34,601 nt of DNA from Salipiger marinus (GCF_900100085.1 NZ_FNEJ01000035.1:1-34601), one strand, 5' to 3'. Positions 1 to 8,026 are shown, numbered from the stretch's first letter. The notes: generated by a model not told the origin, from the sequence alone. A program made the numbers and translations.

Positions 1-74
1 TTGAAGCCCTTAGCTGAAAAATGGTGTGCGATATCGTGGTATCTTCCAGAAATCACGTAATAATCATGTGCTGA

Positions 75-737
75 AATGGTGAAGAAAATGCGACAACAGG
101 CGGTCCCGGTCCAGAGGTGGACTTATCCGCTTTCCTCGATCGCCGTGACCCTGAAAACATGGCCAATGAAGCCGAGCCCTTTGCGGATCGCGCGGTCGGT
201 TGGCTTGACCTGATGGCGCAAGCCGCCCACCTGCATTCGATTACACGCGCCTGCATGGGGTTTCACCTCTGGAACCTTGCGGGCCTCGGGCAACAGGACG
301 ACCGGATGGAAGCGGCGGTTACCGCCGCACGCATTGCCGCGAGCGAAGGCCCGAATTTGAATGGGGGGGCCATCTTTGCGCCTCTGGCTATGCGCGGGGC
401 AGGGGGGCTGCGCGCCAGTGGCCCACCTGCCGAGCGCTTGCAGCGTTGGCTCGAGGGAATGGAAACAGCATGCCTGACCGCGATGCGGCACCTCGACGAT
501 ATCCAGGCATGGTCAGCGCGGGCGGACAACATGATGGCACCGCTCTCTGGCAAGACACCACCTGCATTGCGCGCGGTGCTGACCGAATGGCCCGTCGTCT
601 CCGCTCCAATGGCCGAGACCCTGACCGGTGCCAGCCGCGCCGCCGTCCAGCGCAACCTTGCTTGGATGGCAGCGCAAGGTCTAATCCGCGAGGTGACCGA
701 ACAGGTGCGTTTCCGCATGTGGCGGGCGATGCCATGA
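75..737 (+). pseudogene. 5'-truncated protein with C-terminal winged-helix-like domain
   Basis: The reading frame is open from just after a stop at 72-74. Its first usable start is a GTG at 117 with no good ribosome-binding site, so the 5' end looks lost; from 117 it gives 206 residues. The C-terminal 60 residues (roughly 147-206) look like a winged helix: a short helix, a recognition-helix-like stretch around GASRAAVQRNLAWM, then a beta wing ending in RFRMWRA. This resembles, from memory, the C-terminal part of the DUF1612/RHE_PE00001-type proteins common on rhizobial and rhodobacterial plasmids; that match is a recollection and not tested. The middle is helical without a recognisable catalytic motif. 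The gene has no functional link to the metal genes to its right and probably belongs to the plasmid or island backbone. It could also be an intact short protein starting at 117. Confidence 0.5.
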
Positions 738-1064
738 AACACCTCTAAAGAAGCACTCGTTTTGGTGCGTAACATTTGTTGATAGTTCAACGGAGGACCA
801 GAATCGTGACAGACCAAAAATATGAGACAGTCGATTTCGACGTGCGGCTCAGAAATAGTAGTCAGATGGATTTGCGGTGTTTTCACCTATCTGTGGGATC
901 CTCTAGTCGCTCTAGCCTCAAATTCTTTATTTCGAAATCACGAAAGAATAAGTCTCTTGGGCGCACAAACTGGGGCACGAAAATTGCGATCTCCCCGTGG
1001 ACAGACGGGGTCAGTTTATAGAGCTGGGCGACCGCCCCATGAAGCCGAAACAGCCGATCACCGC
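738..1064. other. gene-poor junction region
   Basis: Apart from the doubtful ORF at 806-1021, no gene is visible here. The stretch holds the GTTGA/TCAAC repeat (778-791) and a small hairpin CCCCGT-GGACAG-ACGGGG (993-1010) downstream of the minus-strand ZIP gene. The hairpin has no T-run on either strand, so it is a weak terminator candidate at best. The region separates a backbone-like gene from the metal genes and is a plausible insertion junction. Confidence 0.4.
806..1021 (+). CDS. short orphan ORF with strong ribosome-binding site, possible gene remnant
   Basis: A GTG at 806 lies ten bases after a strong GGAGG (792-796) and opens a 71-codon frame starting VTDQKYETVDFDVRL. The first 25 codons look protein-like; the rest is serine-rich and low in plausible structure, and the frame stops at 1021. 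I do not recognise it. A likely reading is that the 5' end of a real gene has been joined to unrelated sequence, leaving a truncated product. A short inverted repeat, GTTGA-TAGT-TCAAC (778-791), sits immediately before the ribosome-binding site and could be an operator of the lost gene. Confidence 0.3.
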   Translation: MTDQKYETVDFDVRLRNSSQMDLRCFHLSVGSSSRSSLKFFISKSRKNKSLGRTNWGTKIAISPWTDGVSL

Positions 1065-2246
1065 TCAGATCTTGATCAATGCCGCCGTCGCGTACATGAA
1101 GGCGATGCCGCCCAGAAACCCGACCAGTACGGCTGGTGACATCAGCGCCGCCTGCCTGTCGGCGTTTTGACGTACAAGGTAGGCGCTGACCTCGACCATG
1201 ACTTGCAGGATCGCACCCGCTCCGACGGCGAGTGCCAGTGCCGACCATTGCGGCGCATAGGCAAGGCTGCCCGCCCACATTCCGAGGATGGCCGGGCCAC
1301 CGGCGAGCAGGGTCAGAGCGGCAAACGTCCAAAGCGTTGGCCGGGCACGAAGCATCGGGGCGGCGATGCCTATGCCCTCGGTGACATTGTGCAAGGCAAA
1401 GCCTAGGACGAGGAAAGTTCCAAGCCCCGCCGACCCGGCGGCGAATGCGCCGCCGATTGCCAGCCCTTCGCCGAAGTTGTGAAGCCCGATCCCGAGGGCA
1501 ATGTAGAACGCAAGCGCGATGCCTTCCGGATTGCCGCGCCAGCGCCCGATAGCCATCAATAGAAGAAAGCTTGTAAGCGCCGCCAGCCAGACCATGGCAG
1601 AACCTTGGAATATCGCGGCCGCTTCTGCCGATAGCTCCAGTGCCTCGGATATGGTGTCGATCAGCAGGAAGGCCAGCAACCCGACCGTCAGCGCCAGCAG
1701 AAAGTTCATCCCCCTTTGCCCGACGCCCTTCATGGCCGGATAGAACATCAGGCCAAGCGCTACCGGCAAAAGGCCGACGATCGCCCCGATCACCGCCTGG
1801 AGCCGAAGTTGCCCCCAGGTGGGACTTGGCGTCGAAACTGCCACCGCGATCTCGTGCCCGAAGGTCGCGCCTGTGTTCGTCAGCAGATTGATATGATGGG
1901 CCTCGCCAAGGACCCACGGATAGGGAATGCGCAGCCAGACCGCATCGCCGCGGGCAATCGGCCCCGCCGGTTCCTGCGTAAAGGTCCAGTAGGCATTATC
2001 CACGGCAACCTGCGCGACCACCATCGCATCCGATCCGCCGGCGCGCACCCTGAGCGATATCCCCGACCCATCGAGGATCGTCCGTTCGACGGTCAGCGCC
2101 TCGACCGGGGGGGCGCCGTTGTTGAAGCCGCGCAAGGGATCGAGCGAGGCGATCCAGACAAAGGCACCCAGCATGGCGGCCAGCGGCACGAGGACCTGAA
2201 GCAGCCGGATCATCGGCGGGCGGCGGAGGTGGCTTTGGTCGGTCAT
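1065..2246 (-). CDS. ZIP-family divalent metal transporter with extended N-terminal extracytoplasmic domain
   Basis: This 393-residue protein has one N-terminal membrane segment (about residues 13-32). A soluble beta-rich region of about 120 residues follows, then a block of seven or eight transmembrane helices typical of ZIP permeases. Two ZIP metal-site motifs are clear: HNFGEG and, one helix later, HNVTEG. ZIP proteins move Zn, Fe or Mn into the cytoplasm; the substrate cannot be read from sequence. The ATG overlaps the stop of the upstream two-domain oxidase by four bases (2243-2246), so the two are translationally coupled. With an MntR-type regulator divergent from the pair, manganese or iron is the likeliest cargo. 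The N-terminal domain is longer than in ordinary ZIPs and may dock with the partner oxidase, which is an inference. Confidence 0.85.
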   Translation of the reverse strand: MTDQSHLRRPPMIRLLQVLVPLAAMLGAFVWIASLDPLRGFNNGAPPVEALTVERTILDGSGISLRVRAGGSDAMVVAQVAVDNAYWTFTQEPAGPIARGDAVWLRIPYPWVLGEAHHINLLTNTGATFGHEIAVAVSTPSPTWGQLRLQAVIGAIVGLLPVALGLMFYPAMKGVGQRGMNFLLALTVGLLAFLLIDTISEALELSAEAAAIFQGSAMVWLAALTSFLLLMAIGRWRGNPEGIALAFYIALGIGLHNFGEGLAIGGAFAAGSAGLGTFLVLGFALHNVTEGIGIAAPMLRARPTLWTFAALTLLAGGPAILGMWAGSLAYAPQWSALALAVGAGAILQVMVEVSAYLVRQNADRQAALMSPAVLVGFLGGIAFMYATAALIKI

Positions 2247-3451
2247 GCTCCGGCCTCCCGCACGTCGAAAAAGGCCATCCAGCCAAGTTCGGTGAGCTCG
2301 GCCTGGTGCGCATGGAACATGTACATCCCGTCCTCGTGGTCGGCGAAGCTGAATTCAAGGATGCCGCGCTGCGCCTGGCACTGCATTATCACATCGACTG
2401 TGCGCAGGGTCGGCGTGAACTGGGTGCCAGTGTCGTAGTAGTCGAAGAAATTCCCATGCAGGTGGAACGAGTTGATCGGGTCGAACTCGGTCGCGTTCAT
2501 GAGGTAGATGCGCACCGGGCGCGACTTGTCGATCCGGATCGGCTCGTTCATGTAAACCTGGCCGACCGTATTGACGGCATAGACCTCGTTCTCGCCGTCG
2601 AAATTGGTATCAAAGCCGTTCATCACCATTGCCAGTTCCTGCCACTCGGCGTTCTCCGGGCTGCCCATCACACGCGACGCCGCAACGGCCGCAAATTCGG
2701 GGTGGCGCGCCGGATCTGGATCGACCACGAACAGGCCGTACATGCCCTTGTGCATGTGCCGTTTCAGCGGCAGCGCGTGGCAATGATAGAGATGACAGCC
2801 GAAGGGCTTGGCATCGAACTCATAGACGAACTCCTCGCCCGGATCGATCAGCCCGGCGCCTTGAACGCCGTCCATTCGCGCCGAGTGAATGCCGTGAAAA
2901 TGCATGGAATGCGGGTGTGACCCGAGGTTGCGAAAGACGATCCTCAGTCGTTCGCCCTCCTTCGCTCGCAGGGCGGGGCCTGGCACGCGGCCGTTGAACG
3001 TCCAGGCGGGAAAGAAAACGCCGGGAGCGATCTCGATCTCCACGTCGATGGCGTCCACCTCGAACGTTCGCAACGTGCGCCCATCCGGCAGGACTTCGGT
3101 GCGACCGGTCTCCCAGTCGGTCAGCATGGCCGTCGGGTCGAACCCGTTCCGGGCGTGGTCGACTTGGCCGACCATCGTCATGTTGCCATGCGCCATGCCA
3201 CTGTCATGGGCCGAATACGGATCGACCGCCCCGCCGGACATCGCATGCCCCGCCATCGGGTCGGGCGTTGCCTGGGATTGCGCGCGGCTCGCGGCCACGG
3301 CCGCTCCGCCGGCAGCCACCAGACCGCTGACCAACAACGCGCGTCGCGACGCCGATACTGGCTCCGTGACCATCGCAGGTGGCGCTGTGGGCCGAGATGT
3401 CTCCACGGCGGACGACACATCGCGCCCTCGCTTGCTGGTATCGACAGGCAT
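2243..3451 (-). CDS. two-domain multicopper oxidase (type-1 copper in domain 1)
   Basis: The ATG at 3451 is preferred because GAGGGG lies nine bases upstream; an in-frame ATG at 3484 lacks a site. The product has 402 residues, with an N-terminal export signal around SRRALLVSGLVAAGG followed by a Met/His-containing linker. Domain 1 carries HSMHFHG and then YHCH followed by the His and Met of LKRHMHKGM. This is a complete type-1 copper set (Cys, His, Met) spaced much as in nitrite reductase NirK. Domain 2 has FHLHG and FHAHQ but no cysteine. That makes it a two-domain oxidase with type-1 copper only in the first domain, expected to trimerise with interfacial copper sites. Coupling to a ZIP gene suggests it oxidises the transported metal or a metallophore. 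Nitrite reductase activity cannot be excluded. Confidence 0.8.
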   Translation of the reverse strand: MPVDTSKRGRDVSSAVETSRPTAPPAMVTEPVSASRRALLVSGLVAAGGAAVAASRAQSQATPDPMAGHAMSGGAVDPYSAHDSGMAHGNMTMVGQVDHARNGFDPTAMLTDWETGRTEVLPDGRTLRTFEVDAIDVEIEIAPGVFFPAWTFNGRVPGPALRAKEGERLRIVFRNLGSHPHSMHFHGIHSARMDGVQGAGLIDPGEEFVYEFDAKPFGCHLYHCHALPLKRHMHKGMYGLFVVDPDPARHPEFAAVAASRVMGSPENAEWQELAMVMNGFDTNFDGENEVYAVNTVGQVYMNEPIRIDKSRPVRIYLMNATEFDPINSFHLHGNFFDYYDTGTQFTPTLRTVDVIMQCQAQRGILEFSFADHEDGMYMFHAHQAELTELGWMAFFDVREAGA

Positions 3452-3501
3452 GGACGATGTCCCCTCAGTTGACACGCAGGCCAAAGTCCCGGCGCAAAAA
3501 G

Positions 3502-3515
3502 TTAGCTTCGGCTAA
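3502..3515. promoter_or_regulatory. palindromic operator, likely for the adjacent DtxR/MntR-type regulator
   Basis: TTAGC-TTCG-GCTAA is a perfect 5-4-5 inverted repeat in the 116-bp gap between the divergent two-domain oxidase and the regulator. Palindromes in such a gap are where DtxR/MntR-family proteins usually bind. It is 51 bp upstream of the oxidase start and 53 bp upstream of the regulator start, so one bound regulator could control both directions. Confidence 0.55.
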
Positions 3516-3567
3516 TAATCATCGCTTAGGCTTTACGAGTCAATCCCGATCGTGCGAGGGTGACGGC

Positions 3568-4020
3568 ATGACGGATGATGATAACCTTGACTCAAACGAG
3601 GCAGAGGCACGTGCGGTCGAATCCCGCGCCGAGGCCTTCATCGGTGTGCGCGAAGCGCGGCGCAGCGAAGTGGCGGAAGATTATGTCGAACTGATCGCCG
3701 AACTCATCCACGAGAACGGCGAGGCCCGGCCGGTCGATATTGCGACACGCATGGGCGTGACCGCGCCTACAGTCGCCAAGACGCTTGGCCGTCTGGCGCG
3801 GGACGGCCTGATCACTCGCGCGAAATACCGCTCGGTCTTCCTGACTGAGGAAGGTCGGGCGCTTGCCAAGGAATGCAGACATCGCCACGAGATCGTCTTG
3901 CGGTTTCTCCTGAGCCTCGGGCTCGATCCCGAGACCGCGGAACGCGATGCCGAAGGCATCGAGCACCATGTCAGCGAACGGACGCTTGCCCTGTTCGCGG
4001 CCTTTTCCAAGCGGTCATAG
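3568..4020 (+). CDS. mntR: MntR-type (DtxR family) metal-responsive transcriptional regulator
   Basis: ATG at 3568, with GAGGG about eight bases upstream, gives 150 residues. The N-terminal half is a winged helix (VDIATRMGVTAPTVAKTLGRLARDGLI, seen as two helices around residues 50-75). The C-terminal half is the short dimerisation and metal-binding domain of MntR, with no SH3-like third domain. Candidate metal ligands are visible: acidic residues in the AEDYVELIAEL helix, His in ECRHRHE, and the Asp/Glu/His cluster ERDAEGIEHH. This matches the E. coli and alphaproteobacterial MntR layout, in which Mn(II) triggers DNA binding. It is divergent from the oxidase-ZIP pair and probably represses or activates it through the palindrome at 3502-3515. 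Iron or zinc as co-ligand is possible. Confidence 0.85.
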   Translation: MTDDDNLDSNEAEARAVESRAEAFIGVREARRSEVAEDYVELIAELIHENGEARPVDIATRMGVTAPTVAKTLGRLARDGLITRAKYRSVFLTEEGRALAKECRHRHEIVLRFLLSLGLDPETAERDAEGIEHHVSERTLALFAAFSKRS

Positions 4021-4144
4021 GCGGGTGGTTGCCGCTGAAAGAAGTCGTTTTGCCGAGGACTTGAACAAGCCAACCTTCGGATGTTCCAAGAAACGTGATA
4101 TTGTGCCGCTTTCATTCGGATCGCCCGGGTAGTAGATCAAGATC

Positions 4145-4489
4145 ATGAGACGTTGGGCACGCCTTATCTGTATCCTCTCGCTGGTGGCTTTTGCCATCGG
4201 CGCGGTCGCGCAGTCTGCTGGCTCAATTGCCATGGCCTCGTCAATGGTCTCCACGGATGACGGCATGATGGCGATGGACGATTGCGACGCCTGCGGCAGC
4301 TTGGAAGACGGTAAGTTGGGTTCCGTCTGTGATTTTGTGTGCAATGCCGCGGGAATGGCCGCTCTTCTTTCGATCCCGGCTGGTACCAGCCCGATCGCTG
4401 CCACCGCAGCCCATGAAATCCAGCTCGTGGACGTCCCGCACGGAATATCCGGCCCCCCGGCCCAGCAACCTCCTCGATTCTACCTCTGA
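4145..4489 (+). CDS. cutF: CutF-like exported copper-sensing leader protein (module A)
   Basis: This 114-residue protein has a hydrophobic export signal (about residues 5-22), two Cys motifs (C47/C50 and CDFVC, C62-x3-C66) and a proline-rich C-terminus (GPPAQQPPRFYL). It is directly followed by a multicopper oxidase gene and, further on, a DUF411 gene. In Rhodobacter capsulatus the exported DUF2946-family protein CutF combines exactly these traits, namely a signal peptide, a CxxxC motif and a Pro-rich tail. It acts while being translated and exported to control the downstream oxidase gene cutO in response to periplasmic copper. The call rests on this shared architecture and gene order, not on a database match. 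The counterpart in module B (27342) has the same traits with little sequence identity. Confidence 0.7.
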   Translation: MRRWARLICILSLVAFAIGAVAQSAGSIAMASSMVSTDDGMMAMDDCDACGSLEDGKLGSVCDFVCNAAGMAALLSIPAGTSPIAATAAHEIQLVDVPHGISGPPAQQPPRFYL

Positions 4490-4614
4490 TCTGACACACG
4501 GCGCCTGATTGCGCTTCGTGTGTTTCTCCGTGCCGGACGCCCTCAAATGGGCGTTTGCGCGGGGCCATGAACATCGCCGCGCAATTGCTTTGGCGGCGTA
4601 AAGTGAAATCAGAG
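4484..4614 (+). promoter_or_regulatory. long-range pairing that can mask the cutO ribosome-binding site (module A)
   Basis: CTCTGAT at 4484-4490 spans the cutF stop codon (TGA, 4487-4489). It is perfectly complementary over seven bases to ATCAGAG at 4608-4614, which overlaps the AGAGAG used as the ribosome-binding site for the oxidase ATG at 4626. A ribosome at the end of cutF would occupy one arm and free the other. Three local hairpins lie between the arms: ACACACG/CGTGTGT (near 4494-4523), ACGCCC-TCAAAT-GGGCGT (4537-4554) and CGCCGC/GCGGCG (4575-4598). A seven-base match over this distance can arise by chance, so it is a hypothesis. Confidence 0.4.
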
Positions 4615-4625
4615 AGTGTTCATCC

Positions 4626-6071
4626 ATGTCCTCCCAAATCAGTTCCCGTTTTAGTCGCCGATCTTTTCTTGCAACGTCCTTGGCGGGTATCGGCGCCACG
4701 GCTTTCGGAAAGCCTCTGCGCGCCGAGCCGCAAATCCGCAGCTTCTCGCTGCGCCCCGCGCCGGGACAGGCAAGGTTGGTCCCCGAACCCTATCCCGCAA
4801 CCCCCGTTTGGGGCTTCAATGGCCAGGTTCCCGGCCCGGAGTTGCGGGCTCGGCAAGGCGATCGGCTGCGCATCGCCGTCACAAACGGTCTGGACGAGGA
4901 CACCACCGTCCATTGGCACGGACTTCGTCTGCCGAACGCGATGGACGGGGTTCCACACCTGACGCAGAAGCCGATCGCACCCGGAGAAACCTTCACCTAC
5001 GAGTTCGACGCGATCGATGCCGGGACGTTCTGGTATCACCCGCACCAGCGCAGTTTCGAGCAGGTCGGACGTGGGCTGGCCGGACCGCTGATCATCGACG
5101 AATCCAACCCGCCGCGGGTCGATCGCGATGTCACCTGGATGCTGGACGATTGGCGGCTGTCGCAGGACGCATCGATCGCGGATGACTTCGGCGCAGCCAT
5201 GGACATGAGCCATGCGGGCCGTCTGGGCAATACTGTCACGATAAATGGGCGTGTTCCCGATGTCTTCGCGGTGCGGCAAGGCGAACGTATCCGGTTGCGG
5301 CTGATCAATGCCGCGAACGCCCGCATCTTCGCGCTCGACTTCGGCGACCTTTCCGCGCGCATCATTGCGCTCGACGGCCAGCCGATCACCCCGCACGCCG
5401 CGCCTGACGGTGTCGTGGTTCTGGGCCCGGCGATGCGTGCCGACATAATGCTCGATTGCCCTGCCGACCCGGGAACCACGCTTCCAATCGTCGACCGCGC
5501 CTATCGCGATAATGAATTCAACCTGCTGGATGTCGTCTTTGACGACACGCCCTTGCGTGCCGCGCCGCCGGAATGGGAAATTGCCCTTCCAGCCAATCCG
5601 CTTGTCGAACCTGATCTGAACGCGGCCCGTCGTCACGAAATCCTGTTCACCGGGGGCATGATGGGAGCAATGGTCGAGCGCCAGATGGGCCTGAGCCAGT
5701 CAGGCAGCATGATGGGCGGAATGATGGGTGGCGTTGTGGGCGGCGGCATGTGGTTCGTCAATGGCGTCGCCGCCGAAGGGCACATGCTCGACCCCTTCCT
5801 GACATTGGAGCGCGACGCGAGCCATATTCTCCAAATGACGAACGCCACTGCCTTCGACCATCCGATCCACCTGCACGGCCACTCCTTTCGAGTCATCAGC
5901 CGCGATGGGGTGCCGACCGATTTCCGCGAATGGCAAGATACCGTGCTGATCGCGCCGCGCGAGCAGCTGGAAATCGCCCTGGTCGCCGACAATCCCGGAG
6001 ACTGGATGTTCCATTGCCACATCCTCGAGCACCAGGCGGCCGGGATGATGGGCGTGATCCGCGTCGCATGA
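4626..6071 (+). CDS. cutO: CutO/CueO-like periplasmic multicopper oxidase (module A)
   Basis: This 481-residue three-domain oxidase has a twin-arginine signal (SRRSFLA, residues 10-16). All four copper-binding motifs are intact: HWHG (H96, H98), HPH (H138, H140), HPIHLHGH (H412, H415, H417, H419) and HCHILEHQAAGMM (H463, C464, H465, H469, with Met as axial ligand). A Met-rich segment between domains 2 and 3, rich in MMG repeats, resembles the substrate-copper region of CueO. Enzymes of this group oxidise Cu(I) to the less membrane-permeable Cu(II) in the periplasm, using oxygen. The gene follows a CutF-like leader. The start has an AGAGAG sequence nine bases upstream and the Tat motif begins at residue 10, as expected for an exported protein. 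Confidence 0.9.
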   Translation: MSSQISSRFSRRSFLATSLAGIGATAFGKPLRAEPQIRSFSLRPAPGQARLVPEPYPATPVWGFNGQVPGPELRARQGDRLRIAVTNGLDEDTTVHWHGLRLPNAMDGVPHLTQKPIAPGETFTYEFDAIDAGTFWYHPHQRSFEQVGRGLAGPLIIDESNPPRVDRDVTWMLDDWRLSQDASIADDFGAAMDMSHAGRLGNTVTINGRVPDVFAVRQGERIRLRLINAANARIFALDFGDLSARIIALDGQPITPHAAPDGVVVLGPAMRADIMLDCPADPGTTLPIVDRAYRDNEFNLLDVVFDDTPLRAAPPEWEIALPANPLVEPDLNAARRHEILFTGGMMGAMVERQMGLSQSGSMMGGMMGGVVGGGMWFVNGVAAEGHMLDPFLTLERDASHILQMTNATAFDHPIHLHGHSFRVISRDGVPTDFREWQDTVLIAPREQLEIALVADNPGDWMFHCHILEHQAAGMMGVIRVA

Positions 6072-6088
6072 GCAGAGGAGCATGCAGA

Positions 6089-7018
6089 TTGAAGTCGATT
6101 GAGATTGGATGTCGGCCAAACCGGCGCAAGGTACTCACCGCGGCACTCAGTATCGGCGTCGCTTCGATGTTGCCGGGGTTCGCACTCGCGGCGAGCGATG
6201 GTGATCCAGCGGCTCTTGCCTTTGATGGCGATACCATCCTGCTGGCGAGAGGAGGGCTGTTCGTCAGTGATAATGGCGGCCGGACTTGGACCGCGACAGA
6301 AACACCGGGGAACGTGCTGTCGCTGGCGACCCATCGCGACCGGCCCGGCCGTGTGGTCGCAGGGTTGGCCAAGGGCGGTGTCAGCATTTCCGAAGATGGG
6401 GGCGCTTCGTGGCGCGTCAGCGACGCTGGGCTGCCTGACGGAGAGATCAATGCCGTTGCCATCGCCTCGCGGAACCCGGACATGATCTATGCCTCGGTTC
6501 GCGGCGACGGGTTGTGGAAGAGCGAGGACGCCGGTGCAACCTGGTCGCTCGCCATGGACCGCCCTTGGCTCGACGACGCAGAGCGCGATCCTCTTGCTCT
6601 GGCTTCGGTCGAGCTTGAGACCGGCATGGGCGGTATCTGGATCTATGCGGGCACCGAGGTTGGCCTTGCGCGGGTGCCCGATTGCTTTTGTCGCTGGCAG
6701 GACGTGCGGCCAGGCAACGCGATGGACTCATTGGTTGCGGGTGAAGCCCCACCGTCCGAAGCGCCATTGCCAGGCGGTGAACCGATCCTGTCGCTGGCCA
6801 GCGCCCCCTCGGCGCCGGAAGTGATGTATGCCGCGCTGCCTTCGGGCCTCTGGGCATCGCAGGACGGCGGAGTCATCTGGCAAAAGCGGGCCAGCAAAGC
6901 TGCGACCACTGTTGCGGTTCATTCAAGAAACGAGACCTACATCGCTGCCCTGTTGGGCGGCATCTTGAAAATCAGCCGTGACGGCGGCGCAACCTGGATC
7001 GAAACTGGAGAACGATGA
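6089..7018 (+). CDS. exported Asp-box (BNR/YCF48-like) repeat protein
   Basis: A TTG start at 6089 is chosen because AGAGGAG lies eight bases upstream; an ATG at 6068 overlaps the end of the oxidase gene without a good site. The 309-residue product starts with a twin-arginine-type signal (RRKVLTAALSIGVASM). It contains five Asp-box repeats of the form SxDGGxTW (for example SDNGGRTW, SEDGGASW, SEDAGATW, SRDGGATW), each closing a blade of a beta-propeller. Such propellers serve as sialidase-like, photosystem-assembly (YCF48) or binding scaffolds; no sialidase catalytic set is visible. It also has a DCFCRW cysteine pair. It sits between the oxidase and the DUF411 gene only in module A, so it may help assemble or deliver copper to the oxidase, which is an inference. 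Confidence 0.75.
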   Translation: MKSIEIGCRPNRRKVLTAALSIGVASMLPGFALAASDGDPAALAFDGDTILLARGGLFVSDNGGRTWTATETPGNVLSLATHRDRPGRVVAGLAKGGVSISEDGGASWRVSDAGLPDGEINAVAIASRNPDMIYASVRGDGLWKSEDAGATWSLAMDRPWLDDAERDPLALASVELETGMGGIWIYAGTEVGLARVPDCFCRWQDVRPGNAMDSLVAGEAPPSEAPLPGGEPILSLASAPSAPEVMYAALPSGLWASQDGGVIWQKRASKAATTVAVHSRNETYIAALLGGILKISRDGGATWIETGER

Positions 7019-7512
7019 TGGAAAATAGGGTGCAGAGAAGAAACGCGCTTGGTCTGATTGGCAGCGGCATTGTCGGAATGGTGGGCCTGACCACATCGGC
7101 CTGGGCGCAAGCGACAGACGATGTGGCACCCGGTCTGGCGGGCAGCGAAAGGCAGATCACCATCTGGCGCGATCCGGGCTGCGGCTGCTGTGATGCCTAT
7201 GGGGATTATCTCGAAGAACACGGCTTTACCGTAACGCGTGTGGATGACCGCGACTTCGACAAACGCTCGGTCGAAGTCGGTGTGCCCGCCCAGGGCATCG
7301 GCTGCCACTTGGCCGAGATCGACGGCTACTATGTCAGCGGTCTCGTCCCCGTCGACATCATCGAGCGGCTGCTGGAAACCCGTCCGGCGATAACGGGTAT
7401 CACCTTGCCGGGAATGCCCGCGAATGCACCCGGGATGGCTGCGGTCAAGTCAGGCACGCTAAGGACCTACGCCTTTGGCCCGGAAGGAATCTCAATCTAT
7501 GCCGATGAATAA
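7015..7512 (+). CDS. cutG: CutG-like DUF411 periplasmic copper-binding protein (module A)
   Basis: A 165-residue DUF411 protein with an N-terminal export signal (RRNALGLIGSG, twin-arginine-like). The family hallmark PGCGCC (C56, C58, C59) is followed by a single Cys near residue 97 in IGCHLAEIDGYYVSG, and the domain ends with the LPGMPANAPGM loop. In R. capsulatus the DUF411 protein CutG is described as the copper chaperone for the oxidase CutO. Its ATG overlaps the end of the Asp-box gene by four bases, so it is translationally coupled. Two more DUF411 proteins occur at 19066 and 29245. Confidence 0.85.
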   Translation: MMENRVQRRNALGLIGSGIVGMVGLTTSAWAQATDDVAPGLAGSERQITIWRDPGCGCCDAYGDYLEEHGFTVTRVDDRDFDKRSVEVGVPAQGIGCHLAEIDGYYVSGLVPVDIIERLLETRPAITGITLPGMPANAPGMAAVKSGTLRTYAFGPEGISIYADE

Positions 7513-8026
7513 GGGGCCAAAGAACCGACTGGCGAAGGGTACGGTCAGGCGGTCAGTGCACCTCGCTGCCCTAGTGTCCACGCTCGCGGCCACCGGCCTC
7601 GTGGTGCTGGCCCAATCGGAACCGGTGGACCCGCGTGTCGAGGGACTGACGTTTTTGGGAGAGCCCGTGCTTGCAGCCGAGGTCACGGCAGGGCAACGGC
7701 TTTATGCGGACAACTGCGCCAGTTGCCATGGTGCGAACCTCGAAGGCCAGCCCGATTGGCGTCGTCGTCTTGACACCGGAAGAATGCCGGCCCCGCCGCA
7801 TGATGACACAGGCCACACCTGGCACCATTCAGACCGCATGCTTTTTCAGATCACTAAAGGCGGGGTCGGGGCCGTCGTGCCGGGATACGAGAGCGACATG
7901 CCGGCCTTCGGAGAGGATCTGACAGACGCAGAGATCGCGGCTATCCTCGTCTACATCAAGAGCACCTGGCCTGAGCGACAACGTGAGTTCCAAGCCGAAG
8001 TTTCGGCCAATGACACGGGCGGGTGA
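7499..8026 (+). CDS. exported monohaem c-type cytochrome (module A)
   Basis: From ATG 7499 (GGAAGG about 11 bases upstream) the product has 175 residues. It has a hydrophobic N-terminal segment, one haem motif CASCH and a downstream methionine region (YESDMPAF) that can supply the sixth haem ligand. The C-terminal helix (AAILVYIKSTWP) is typical of class I cytochromes c. It overlaps the end of the DUF411 gene by 14 bases. It is closely similar to the cytochrome in module B (30074), sharing long stretches such as CASCHGANLEGQ and GHTWHH. A role in passing electrons from Cu(I) oxidation to a terminal oxidase is plausible but not shown. Confidence 0.85.
   Translation: MPMNKGPKNRLAKGTVRRSVHLAALVSTLAATGLVVLAQSEPVDPRVEGLTFLGEPVLAAEVTAGQRLYADNCASCHGANLEGQPDWRRRLDTGRMPAPPHDDTGHTWHHSDRMLFQITKGGVGAVVPGYESDMPAFGEDLTDAEIAAILVYIKSTWPERQREFQAEVSANDTGG

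Noticed and set aside
883-1917. Long minus-strand frame over the ZIP gene
   Set aside because: It is an out-of-frame shadow of the ZIP coding sequence with Arg-rich composition and no recognisable domain.
2243-3451. Calling the two-domain oxidase a nitrite reductase (nirK)
   Set aside because: The type-1 site resembles NirK, but genomic context is metal transport and family members with this layout include laccase-like oxidases.
4061-4091. TTGAAC followed by a partial GTTCC repeat before module A, as a possible seventh MerR-type promoter
   Set aside because: No -10 element occurs at 19 bp and the dyad is poor; the promoter of module A remains unknown.
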